Assembly (NCBI RefSeq): GCF_009755815.1 | Contig: NZ_WRPK01000012.1 | Location: 1-64,000, forward strand | Source of the DNA: Flavisphingomonas formosensis | GTDB taxonomy: Bacteria > Pseudomonadota > Alphaproteobacteria > Sphingomonadales > Sphingomonadaceae | DNA length: 64,000 nt | Reading direction: 5' to 3' | Shown here: piece by piece, positions 53,026-61,216 of the stretch | Layout of the letters: every line of letters begins with the position of its first letter | Numbering within the stretch: the first letter of the stretch is position 1 | Notes under the pieces: generated by a model | What the model saw: the letters and a program-made list of their open reading frames with translations, nothing else | Database searches by the model: none | What the model was told of the DNA's origin: nothing | Position numbers and translations under genes: made by a program

Positions 53026-54519
53026 ATGCAAATCGGCATCATCGATCGGGCGAATGGAGAGCGGGAGGTGAGCGCGCGCGCGCGCCATCTGATCGGCGGC
53101 GCGCTGGTGCCCGCGGCCGGCGGCGCGAGTTTCGCGGTGATCAATCCCGCGACCGGGAAGGAGCTCGGGCGCGCCGCGCTTGGCACCGCTGCGGACGTCG
53201 ACCTCGCCGTCCAGACCGCAGCCGCAGCGCAATCGGGCTGGGCGCAGCGTTCCTCCCGCGAGCGTGGCCGCCTCGTCGCCGAAGCCGGCCGGCGCGTCCT
53301 TGCCGAGCAGGAGCCGCTCGCCCGGCTGCTCGCGCAGGAGACGGGCAAGGCGATCCGCACCGAATGCCGGCCCGAAATCGCGACCGCCGCCGACATACTC
53401 GCTTTCTACGGCGGCCTCGGATCCGAGCTGAAGGGCGAGACGCTGCCCTATCATCCCCGCATGCTCTCGCTCACCACGCGCGAGCCGCTGGGCGTCGTTG
53501 GGGCGATCCTGCCTTGGAATGTGCCGCTCGTGCTGATGATGCTCAAGATCGCGCCCGCGCTGGTCGCCGGCAACACGGTTGTCGTCAAATCAGCGGAGGA
53601 AGCGCCGTTCGCGACGCTCGAGGCGGGCCGGCTGATGGCCGAAATCCTGCCGCCCGGCACGCTCAACATCGTTAGCGGCTACGGCCCCGAATGCGGCCAG
53701 CCGCTGGTCGAGCATCCCCGTGTGGCCAAGATCACGTTCACCGGATCCCAGCCGGTCGGCGAGACCATCTATGCAGCCGCGGCGCGCAAGATCATTCCGG
53801 TCTCGCTCGAGCTAGGCGGCAAGAGTCCGATGATCGTGCTCCCCGACGCCGATCTGCCGCGCGCGGTGGCAGGTGCGGTTGCCGGCATGCGCTTCACCCG
53901 GCAGGGACAGAGCTGCACGGCGGCGAGCCGCATCTATGTGCATCAAAGCCTGTACGAGCCTTTTCTCTCAGCGCTCGCCGCCGCGGTCCAGAGCCTGCGC
54001 ATCGGCGATCCGCTCGACGAGGCGACCGATGTCGGGACAGTCGTGTCGCCCGAGCAGAAAAGGCGAATCGACGATTATGTCGCGATCGGCCGCGCCACAC
54101 CCGGCGCGCGGGCCATCGCCTGCGGCAGCACGCCTGCCGAAGACGGGCTCGACCCGACGCTCTTCGCCGTACCGATGATCTTTGCGGGCCTGCCGGAGGA
54201 GAGTCCGCTGATGCGCGACGAGATTTTCGGTCCCGTCGTCTGCGTAACGCCATGGACGGACTACGAAACGGTGATAGCGGCGGCGAACGACAGCGATTTC
54301 GGCCTTGCCGCGACTGTCTGGACCAATGATCTGGCCAAGGCGCTGGACGCCACCAGCCGGCTCGACGCGGGCTATGTGCAGGTGAACCAGAACCTGACCA
54401 TCCAGCCCAATCTCAGCTATGGCGGCTTCGGCAAGTCGGGCCTCGGCAAGGAAGCCTCGCTGGAGGCGATGCTCGAGCATTTCACGCGCAAGAAGACGAT
54501 CGTCTTCGCGATGGCCTGA
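53026..54519 (+). CDS. Aldehyde dehydrogenase (NAD(P)-dependent)
   Basis: 497 residues, standard length. Catalytic Glu in VSLELGGKSPMIV and catalytic Cys in TRQGQSCTAASRIYV, with PWNVPLVLMMLKIAPALVAG and FTGSQPVG. It oxidises an aldehyde to the acid without CoA. GGAGG lies seven bases before the ATG. The next gene starts in its stop codon. Placed with the aminotransferase, it would oxidise the semialdehyde formed: sulfoacetaldehyde, malonate semialdehyde or succinate semialdehyde. Confidence 0.92.
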   Translation: MQIGIIDRANGEREVSARARHLIGGALVPAAGGASFAVINPATGKELGRAALGTAADVDLAVQTAAAAQSGWAQRSSRERGRLVAEAGRRVLAEQEPLARLLAQETGKAIRTECRPEIATAADILAFYGGLGSELKGETLPYHPRMLSLTTREPLGVVGAILPWNVPLVLMMLKIAPALVAGNTVVVKSAEEAPFATLEAGRLMAEILPPGTLNIVSGYGPECGQPLVEHPRVAKITFTGSQPVGETIYAAAARKIIPVSLELGGKSPMIVLPDADLPRAVAGAVAGMRFTRQGQSCTAASRIYVHQSLYEPFLSALAAAVQSLRIGDPLDEATDVGTVVSPEQKRRIDDYVAIGRATPGARAIACGSTPAEDGLDPTLFAVPMIFAGLPEESPLMRDEIFGPVVCVTPWTDYETVIAAANDSDFGLAATVWTNDLAKALDATSRLDAGYVQVNQNLTIQPNLSYGGFGKSGLGKEASLEAMLEHFTRKKTIVFAMA

Positions 54520-55274
54520 TGCCCGATCTCCCGGCGCTCGCCCTCGACTGGCCGACACTGCTGGCGGCAATGGCTGCGGTGCTGATCAGTGGGCTACTGC
54601 GCGGCTTCACCGGCTTCGGCTTCGGCCTCGCCGCCACGCCGCTGCTCTCGCTGATGCTGCGCCCGACGCTCGCCGTGCCGATCGTCCTCCTGCTTCAGGT
54701 CGGATCGAGCTTCGTCGGCATCGGCGATACGTTGCGGCGCTTCGATCCGCGATCGACCGCCGTGCTGAGCGCCGGCGCGATCGTGGCGACCCCCGCTGGC
54801 GTGCTGATCCTGCACATCGTTTCGCCCGACCAGGCCCGCATCCTGATCGCGGTCGCCACCACCGCGGCGGTGCTCGCCCTCTCCTCCGGGCTCCGCTGGC
54901 ACCGGCCGCACGGCATCGGTTTCATCCTCCCCTTTGGCCTCGTCGCCGGCATCCTCGGCGGGCTATGCGCCATGCCCGGTCCGCCGGTGCTGGCTTATTA
55001 TATGAGCGTCGATACGCCTCCGCCCGCGGCACGCGCATCGATGATCCTGATCTTCCTCGTCACCGGCTGCGTCGCGCTGGCGACCAGCGCTTCGGCCGGC
55101 GTCGTCGGAAGCGACGTGCTGATCGCCGCCGCGATCACCGCTCCCGCGATGATCCTGGGCACCCATATCGGCGCGTGGTTCCACGAACGCCTGCCACATT
55201 CCACCTATCGCCCCGTGGGAATCGTTTCGCTGGCGCTGATCGCCCTCAGCGCCGCAGCACGGGCGCTCGCCTGA
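54519..55274 (+). CDS. TauE/SafE family anion exporter
   Basis: 251 residues, about eight membrane helices in two similar halves, each starting with a Gly/Phe-rich segment (LLRGFTGFGFGLAATPLLSL and GLVAGILGGLCAMPGPPVLA). Known members export sulfite or sulfoacetate or carry other anions. It overlaps the aldehyde dehydrogenase stop (TGATG), so translation is coupled and the acid made by that enzyme is a likely cargo. This coupling is the main local hint for a sulfonated product. Confidence 0.85.
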   Translation: MPDLPALALDWPTLLAAMAAVLISGLLRGFTGFGFGLAATPLLSLMLRPTLAVPIVLLLQVGSSFVGIGDTLRRFDPRSTAVLSAGAIVATPAGVLILHIVSPDQARILIAVATTAAVLALSSGLRWHRPHGIGFILPFGLVAGILGGLCAMPGPPVLAYYMSVDTPPPAARASMILIFLVTGCVALATSASAGVVGSDVLIAAAITAPAMILGTHIGAWFHERLPHSTYRPVGIVSLALIALSAAARALA

Positions 55275-55348
55275 TCAGCACAGACAAAATGCAGTTGCTA
55301 ATCATTATCAATATTATATGATAATCCCTCGAACGAGAGGGAGAGCTT

Positions 55349-55801
55349 ATGTACGCCTATGTCGACCGGCCGATCGATACGCTGTGCAACGGCAGCCGTT
55401 TCCTCCTGTGGGCAATGCGCGGCTGGACGAACGCGATAGAGAATCGCACCTGCCCGCCCGTGGCCCTCGCGCCCGGCTTTTCGAGCATGGGCCTGATGCT
55501 CATGATTCAGGACTTCCACCTGGCGATGGCGCTGATCAACAAGGACGGGCTCGCCCGCATGGTGCTCGCTCCGATGCCTCACCGCCGCATCACGGAGGAC
55601 GAAGCTGTGCTGCTTGCCCTCTGGTGCGAACTGACGCTCGACCGGCGCGCGCGGGTCCGCGAGACTCTCGCCCTCCTCGTCGAAGAAGACAGCGTCGCCC
55701 TCGTCGAACGGGCGATGACCGATGCGGTCGCCAAGCTCAAGGCCGCCGGCCTCGCTCCCTCGGATCCCTCGAACGGCGTCATGAAGGAAGCGAAGCAATG
55801 A
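55349..55801 (+). CDS. Conserved hypothetical protein coupled to ferredoxin-NADP reductase
   Basis: 150 residues, mostly helical, cytoplasmic: SRFLLWAMRGWTNAIENRTC, MGLMLMIQDFHLAMALINKD, ITEDEAVLLALWCELTLDRR. The single Cys in NRTCPPVALAPGF sits before a Pro-rich turn. No family is recognised. GAGAGGGAGAG lies just upstream of the ATG, and the TGA overlaps the reductase ATG. The coupling suggests it works with, or supplies electrons from, the reductase. Confidence 0.65.
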   Translation: MYAYVDRPIDTLCNGSRFLLWAMRGWTNAIENRTCPPVALAPGFSSMGLMLMIQDFHLAMALINKDGLARMVLAPMPHRRITEDEAVLLALWCELTLDRRARVRETLALLVEEDSVALVERAMTDAVAKLKAAGLAPSDPSNGVMKEAKQ

Positions 55802-56613
55802 GTGATCGCATCGCGGCAGCCGCAGCCATGGCACCGTCCGCGGCATTGACGGTGGAGGAGGTGCGCTCCGTCCGCCACTGGAACGCGCATCTGTTCAGTT
55901 TCTCGATCAGCCGGCCGGCCTCCTTCCGCTTTCGCTCGGGCGAGTTCGTCATGATCGGCCTGCCCGGCGACAATCGGCCGCTGCTGCGCGCCTATTCGAT
56001 CGCGAGCCCCTGTTATGCGGATGAGCTGGAATTCCTCTCGATCAAGGTACCGGACGGCCCGCTCACCTCTCGCCTGCAGAGGATCCAGCCGGGCGACCGG
56101 ATCTTCCTCGGCCGCAAGCCCACCGGCACGCTGGTTGCCGATGCGCTGCTGCCCGGCCGGCGCCTGTTCCTGCTCTCCACCGGCACCGGCCTCGCGCCCT
56201 TCCTCAGCCTCGCGCGCGATCCTGACCTCTATGATCGGTTCAGCGAGATCCGCCTCGTCCATTGCGTCCGCACCGTCGGCGATCTCGCCTTCCGTGACCT
56301 GCTCGAAAGCCAGCTCGCCGGCGATGCGCTGGTGCAGGACCAAGCGCTCCTCCAGTTCAGCTATTTGCCGACGGTGACGCGCGAGACCTTCCATCGCACC
56401 GGTCGCATCGATGCGCTGATCGACAATGGCTGCCTGTTCGACGGCATGGTCGGCGGCCCCACGATGTTCGATCCCGCGCTGGACCGGATCATGCTCTGCG
56501 GTAGTATGGCGATGATCCGCGATCTCCAGGCCCGTTTCAAGAAAATGGGCTTCGGCGAGGGCTCGAACGCCTCGCCCGGCCATTTCGTGATCGAGCGCGC
56601 ATTCGTCGATTGA
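55798..56613 (+). CDS. fpr: Ferredoxin--NADP reductase (Fpr-like)
   Basis: 271 residues. The FAD-binding half (about 20-115) has LLRAYSIASPCYADELEFLS, the RxYS motif. The NADP half (about 125-260) has FLLSTGTGLAPFLSLARDP and IMLCGSMAMIRDLQARF. A C-terminal HFVIERAFVD matches bacterial Fpr, in which the last residues stack on FAD. It moves electrons between NADPH and ferredoxin or flavodoxin, often in oxidative stress responses. It is coupled to the upstream unknown gene by an ATGA overlap. Confidence 0.9.
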   Translation: MSDRIAAAAAMAPSAALTVEEVRSVRHWNAHLFSFSISRPASFRFRSGEFVMIGLPGDNRPLLRAYSIASPCYADELEFLSIKVPDGPLTSRLQRIQPGDRIFLGRKPTGTLVADALLPGRRLFLLSTGTGLAPFLSLARDPDLYDRFSEIRLVHCVRTVGDLAFRDLLESQLAGDALVQDQALLQFSYLPTVTRETFHRTGRIDALIDNGCLFDGMVGGPTMFDPALDRIMLCGSMAMIRDLQARFKKMGFGEGSNASPGHFVIERAFVD

Positions 56614-56637
56614 GTCGATCGGCCGCGCCGAGCCCGG

Positions 56638-57975
56638 TCAGCCGTATTCGACGCGGCGAATGAGTGTCGGCAGGCAGAACCCGAGCGACAGCGCACGGAA
56701 GATGTAGCTGGCAATGAGCGCCAGCCACACGCCGTCATCACCCAGCGGCCGCAGAAGGAAATCGCTCGCCAGATAGGCGGCCGTCGCGACCAGCGCGGCG
56801 TTGCGCAGGATCCGCCCGCGCGTCGCGCCGATGAAGATGCCGTCGAGCAGCCAGGCCGGCACGCCGATCAGCGGGACGAGCGCGCAATAGGGCAGCATGG
56901 CGATGGCCTGCGCCCGCACCGCCGGATCGCTGCTTACCCCATCGACGAATAGCGCCCCGCCAGCCGCGAAGAGCAGCGCGAAGGCTGCACCGCCGATCAA
57001 CGAAAATTCCCCGGTCAACCGGATCGCGCGCAGCAGCGCCGGCCGCGAGCGCGCACCGACCGCCACGCCTACGCGATGCTCCGCAGTAAAGGCGAAGCCG
57101 TCGAGCACGAAGGCGCTGACACCGACGAACTGCATCAGCACATGGTTCGCCGCCAGGGGCACGGTGCCCAGCCGCGCGCCGGCGCGTGCGAACCAGGTGA
57201 ACAACAGGAGAAGCGCCAGCGTGCGGATCATGATATCCAGATTGACGGCGATCAGCCGCTGCATCGCGGGCCAGGCGAACAACGCGTGGCGATCTGCCAG
57301 CCCCCGCCGCCAGGCCCCCGGGCCGAGCAGCTGGCGCGCCACGATCAGGCCGGCACCCATCGCCGCCCACTCCGCCGTCGCCGTACCGATGCCGACGCCG
57401 AACGCCCCAAGATGGAAGATCCCGACCAGCACGAGATCGAGCACGATGTTGACGCCGTTCAGGACGAGCTGGCAGCCAAGCGCCAGCCGCGTCCGGCCGA
57501 GCCCGATCAGCCAGCCGTTGATCGCGTAGAAACCGAGCGCGGCCGGCGCGCCGAAGAAACGCATCGCGGTGAAGGCATGTGCCGGCGCGAAGGCATCGGC
57601 GGGCACGCTCATCAGGCCCAGCGACGCGGGCACGATCAGCGGAGAAAGCAACAGCAGCGCGATGCCGATCGGCACCCCGAGCGCCAGCGCGCGCAACAGG
57701 ATCGCAACGACCTCGCCCGCGTCACCCGCCCCTTCCGCCTGCGCGGTGAGGCCGGTGACGCCCATCCGCAGGAAACCGAATGCCCAAAAGACGAGGTTGA
57801 TCACCGTCGCGCCCAGCGCGACGCCGGCCAGCGCAGCGGCATCGCCGGTGCGCCCGATGATCGTCGCATCGACGATGCCGACGAGCGGGACCAGCGCCTG
57901 CCCGAGGATTATCGGCCAGGCCTGGGCGGCAATCGTCCGGCGCGTCAGCCTCCCTGCAACCCTCGCCTCCGTCAT
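56638..57975 (-). CDS. MATE family efflux transporter (DinF-like)
   Basis: 445 residues, twelve helices in two related bundles: PIILGQALVPLVGIVDATII at the N-terminus and VGVSAFVLDGFAFTAEHRVG in the second half, both characteristic of DinF-type MATE proteins. It exports organic cations or drugs in exchange for protons or sodium. ATG 57975 has no strong ribosome site; an upstream GTG is possible. It diverges from the CDF gene. Confidence 0.88.
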   Translation of the reverse strand: MTEARVAGRLTRRTIAAQAWPIILGQALVPLVGIVDATIIGRTGDAAALAGVALGATVINLVFWAFGFLRMGVTGLTAQAEGAGDAGEVVAILLRALALGVPIGIALLLLSPLIVPASLGLMSVPADAFAPAHAFTAMRFFGAPAALGFYAINGWLIGLGRTRLALGCQLVLNGVNIVLDLVLVGIFHLGAFGVGIGTATAEWAAMGAGLIVARQLLGPGAWRRGLADRHALFAWPAMQRLIAVNLDIMIRTLALLLLFTWFARAGARLGTVPLAANHVLMQFVGVSAFVLDGFAFTAEHRVGVAVGARSRPALLRAIRLTGEFSLIGGAAFALLFAAGGALFVDGVSSDPAVRAQAIAMLPYCALVPLIGVPAWLLDGIFIGATRGRILRNAALVATAAYLASDFLLRPLGDDGVWLALIASYIFRALSLGFCLPTLIRRVEYG

Positions 57976-58307
57976 GCCGCCCGCGTCGCTCCCTGTCACC
58001 GTTGCGCCGCTCAACCACGAACGGCCGTGCGCGGAAAGGGCCGAGCCGAACCGCAAGCACAACGAGGGGCAACACCTTCCGCCCCTCCCGATTGGCCTGC
58101 CTGCACCACAGGAGACGGAGCATGGCCAGGAAAAAATGGCCGCGGAACGCCCTGCGCGACGCCTTCGGCAAGAGCCGACTGAACCGGTCATCTGGGCACC
58201 GCCTGCCGAACGATCGCGCGGCCTTTGCTGGCGAGCGCGGCGCAAAGCAAATCCAGGCTCCAAAAAGCGTAGCGGATCGGATCACATCACACAGCGTTGC
58301 GGCAATC
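57976..58307. other. 332-base divergent region upstream of the CDF gene
   Basis: If the CDF gene starts at ATG 58308 this is intergenic. If it starts at ATG 58122, where AGGAGACGGAG lies just upstream, the right part is coding for a basic, low-complexity 62-residue extension. No other gene or repeat was seen. Confidence 0.35.
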
Positions 58308-59291
58308 ATGGCTGGAGAGGCGAAAACCGCGGTCTATGCAGCGCTCGCAGGCAATCTTGCGATCGCGGTCACGAAATTCGGCGCTGCGGTGGCCACCGGC
58401 AGTTCCTCCATGCTCACCGAAAGCGTCCATTCGCTGGTCGACACCTGCAATCAGGGGCTTCTGCTCTATGGACACAAGCGGTCGGCCCGTCCGCCTGATG
58501 CCGTCCATCCGCTCGGCTATGGCCGGGAGCTGTATTTCTGGAGCTTCGTGGTCGCGCTGCTGGTCTTCGCCGGCGGTGCAGGTGTCTCCGTATACGAAGG
58601 CATCCAGCATGTGCGCCGTCCGGTTCCGATAGAGAATCCAATCGTCAACTTCATCGTGCTCGGCCTTTCGTTACTGTTCGAAGGGGGATCCTGGCTGTAC
58701 GCGCTGCGTGCCTTCTCCCTCACCAAAGGCAGTGACAGCTGGTGGCGCGCGATCCGGCGCAGCAAGGATCCCTCGACCCTCGCCGTGCTGTTCGAGGATA
58801 GCGCGGCAATGATCGGGATCGGAATCGCCGGCCTGTTCATCAGCCTCGCGCTGGTCACCGGCGACGCGCGACTGGACGGCGTCGGCTCGATCCTGATCGG
58901 TTGCGTGCTCGCGCTCGTCGCTGCGTTGCTCGCACGAGAGAGCAAAGGATTGCTGATCGGCGAGCGCGCGAGCCCGGAGCTCAGCCGCCGGATCGCCTCC
59001 CTCGCCTGCCAGGCGCCCTCGGTGCTCGCGGTCAGCGACGTGCTGACCATGCACCTCGCGCCCGATCAGGTGGTGGTGACGATGAGCGTGGAGTTCGAGG
59101 ACGATCTGGACACCAGCCGGATCGAACGCGCAGTGAGCGATATAGAAAAGCGGATCGAAAGCGCGATCTCGGATGTCGCGCGCGTCTTCGTCCGTCCCCG
59201 CGCGGCCAAGCCGCCGGACCCGACAGCGCCTCCGCTCGATCAGGCAAAGCTGAACGAGCCGGAACCGCGACGCGGACACGGCGCGGTCTGA
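58308..59291 (+). CDS. Cation diffusion facilitator (CDF) family transporter
   Basis: 327 residues from ATG 58308: AVYAALAGNLAIAVTKFGAA, then the metal-site region SSSMLTESVHSLVDTCNQGL, where the usual HxxxD/DxxxD metal site appears as H...D. GIGIAGLFISLALV and a C-terminal cytoplasmic ferredoxin-like domain follow. It exports divalent metals. The start is uncertain: 58308 matches family N-termini but lacks a ribosome site, while 58122 has a strong one and would give 389 residues. Confidence 0.82.
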   Translation: MAGEAKTAVYAALAGNLAIAVTKFGAAVATGSSSMLTESVHSLVDTCNQGLLLYGHKRSARPPDAVHPLGYGRELYFWSFVVALLVFAGGAGVSVYEGIQHVRRPVPIENPIVNFIVLGLSLLFEGGSWLYALRAFSLTKGSDSWWRAIRRSKDPSTLAVLFEDSAAMIGIGIAGLFISLALVTGDARLDGVGSILIGCVLALVAALLARESKGLLIGERASPELSRRIASLACQAPSVLAVSDVLTMHLAPDQVVVTMSVEFEDDLDTSRIERAVSDIEKRIESAISDVARVFVRPRAAKPPDPTAPPLDQAKLNEPEPRRGHGAV

Positions 59292-59361
59292 TTGCCGCGA
59301 CATCATGGATATTTTCGCCGGTAGAGCGGGTTATGCTTGCCGAGCTGTCTGATTCCGACGC

Positions 59362-59429
59362 TAGAGCATCTTGCGGAAAAGTGGGAACCGATTTTCTGCA
59401 GAAACGATGCGATGGCAAAGACTTAGAGT
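59362..59429. repeat. Dispersed alphaproteobacterial intergenic element
   Basis: About 68 bases beginning TAGAGCATCTTGCGG and containing GGAAAAGTGGGAACCG and ATTTTCTGCAG, ending near TTAGAG. From memory, close relatives of the GGAAAAGTGGGAACCG block are scattered in intergenic regions of many Rhizobiales and Sphingomonadales. Only one copy was found in this window. It abuts a strong hairpin. Confidence 0.6.
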
Positions 59430-59464
59430 AAATTGGGCGATCCACATATCGCCCAATTTGCTCT
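59425..59464. terminator. Bidirectional terminator-type hairpin
   Basis: A 17-base stem (59425-59441 with 59448-59464, one G-T pair) around the loop CCACAT, with an AAATTGGGCGAT core. A/T-rich flanks on both sides suit termination of the plus-strand CDF gene and the minus-strand reductase gene. The right arm overlaps the stop codon of the minus-strand gene. Confidence 0.75.
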
Positions 59465-61214
59465 AATCGACGGTGCCGATGACGATGTGAGGCGATGCTG
59501 GCTGACTGCAGCAGAGCAGCACCCGCCCCTCGCCGGGTTCGGCTGCCGGCGTGACGAGATAGCGCACCTTGCCGGCGCGCAATGCGGCCTCACAGGTGCC
59601 GCAAATGCCGGTCCGGCATGCGCTGTCGACCGATAGGCCCGCTTCCTCGGCAAGCTCCAGGAGGGTGAGATCGTCGTCACGCCGCCAGACCATATGGCGG
59701 CCCTGCCCGGCAAATTCGACCTGCGCCTCTTCCGGAGCCGGCGGCTCATCTCCAGCGGCCGCAACCGGCGCGAAGCTCTCGGACCGAATCGACAGCGGGT
59801 TGACGCCATGTGCGACGAGCGCCGTGCGCACCGCATCTTCGAACGGAGCAGGCCCGCACAGATAGAAATCGGAATGCTCGCCGGTCAGCTCGATCACACG
59901 CCCGAACGGGCTCAGCGAATAATTCTCCGCGATCAACTCCGCGATCGCTTCAGCATCGATCCGCCCGGTACGGTCATACCCCTCGCCCGCCCGATCCCCA
60001 TCGCCCGGCGCCGAGTAGAATACGCGGCGCACGGAGCCAGGAATCGCCGCCAGCATCCCATTCGCCTCATCCGCGAACGCATGCTCTTCACCCGAGCGCG
60101 CGGCATGGATCCACAGCAGCGGCGGAGCCTCCATCCCCCGCTCGGCATGCGCCTTCAGCATCGCGATCATGGGGGTGACGCCGATGCCGGCGCTGATCAG
60201 CACGGTACGAAGAAAGCCGCTGCGATCGAGCACGAAACGTCCGGTCGGCGGCCGCACCTCCAATACATCGCCGATCTCAGCATGATCGTGCATCCAGCCC
60301 GACGCCAAGCCGTCCGGTTCACGCTTGATCGAGAGGCGATAACTATCGGCCTCCGGATCATAATCGGAAATGCTCCACGATCGGGTCGGCGCGCCTGCCG
60401 CCTCGGGCAGTCGGACGGTCAGGAACTGGCCCGCACGATAGCCGCCGATCGGCCGATCATCGAGCGGGCGCAGATGGAAGGATTTGATGCCCTTCGCTTC
60501 GTCCACGATATGTGCGATTGCGAATTGCCGCCATCCCTGCCAGCGCCCCTGGGCCTGGAGCCTACCGTCGGTAAGGAAGGCGAGCCGCTTGCGGATCATC
60601 CCCGCGGCCTGTCCGCCGAGCCCCGGCGTCACCAGCACGCTGCGCAATATGTCGAGATCGACGATGTCGGGATCGTGCAGCAACTGTGACAGGCCCAGCA
60701 CGCTGATCGCCGCATGGGCTACCGACACGCGCTCCACCGCGTCGTCCACGCCGATCCGCCCCGGCTCGACCACGCGCAGATAGCAGCCCATCCGTCCGCT
60801 GGCGATCAACTCCTGGAGAAAGCCTTCCGCCTGCCCGAGCCGCCAGCTCAGCTTGAAGCAGGGAATGCGCGGCGAGGTCACTTCCAAGATCGCTTCGCCG
60901 ATGCGGAAACGATCGCCGATGCGAAGCCCGCCCTCGTCCGGCATGCCGGCGAGCATCAGATTCTCGCCCCAATGGCAGGCGCCCCAGTCCGCGCGGTCGA
61001 TGCCGAGGCGCCGCGACCAATAATCATAATGTTCCGCGAAGAAAGCGAACACCTCCTCGGTATGCACCGCCGTCGCATTGCCCTCAGGGCCGCCCGGCGC
61101 GAAGACGATCGGGCCCGCAACCGCATCGCGCACGATCGAGGTAAACACGCGCCGGCCGTAAATCTCCAGCCAGCGCGGCTGTGCGACGCTGACGGCGACG
61201 ACCCGGCCGGCCAT
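59463..61214 (-). CDS. MOSC domain - ferredoxin reductase - 2Fe-2S ferredoxin fusion
   Basis: 583 residues in three parts. A YiiM-like MOSC domain (1-230) has the conserved Cys in SPRIPCFKLSWRLG (about residue 119). An FNR-type reductase (about 240-470) has RSWSISDYDPEADSYRLSIK and VLISAGIGVTPMIAML. A plant-type 2Fe-2S ferredoxin (about 500-583) has CRTGICGTCEAAL and a fourth Cys in LLCCSQP. Electrons can run from NAD(P)H through flavin to the iron-sulfur cluster; the MOSC part may bind sulfur or molybdenum cofactor. It starts two bases after the DUF917 stop. Confidence 0.9.
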   Translation of the reverse strand: MAGRVVAVSVAQPRWLEIYGRRVFTSIVRDAVAGPIVFAPGGPEGNATAVHTEEVFAFFAEHYDYWSRRLGIDRADWGACHWGENLMLAGMPDEGGLRIGDRFRIGEAILEVTSPRIPCFKLSWRLGQAEGFLQELIASGRMGCYLRVVEPGRIGVDDAVERVSVAHAAISVLGLSQLLHDPDIVDLDILRSVLVTPGLGGQAAGMIRKRLAFLTDGRLQAQGRWQGWRQFAIAHIVDEAKGIKSFHLRPLDDRPIGGYRAGQFLTVRLPEAAGAPTRSWSISDYDPEADSYRLSIKREPDGLASGWMHDHAEIGDVLEVRPPTGRFVLDRSGFLRTVLISAGIGVTPMIAMLKAHAERGMEAPPLLWIHAARSGEEHAFADEANGMLAAIPGSVRRVFYSAPGDGDRAGEGYDRTGRIDAEAIAELIAENYSLSPFGRVIELTGEHSDFYLCGPAPFEDAVRTALVAHGVNPLSIRSESFAPVAAAGDEPPAPEEAQVEFAGQGRHMVWRRDDDLTLLELAEEAGLSVDSACRTGICGTCEAALRAGKVRYLVTPAAEPGEGRVLLCCSQPASPHIVIGTVD

Positions 61215-61216
61215 GA

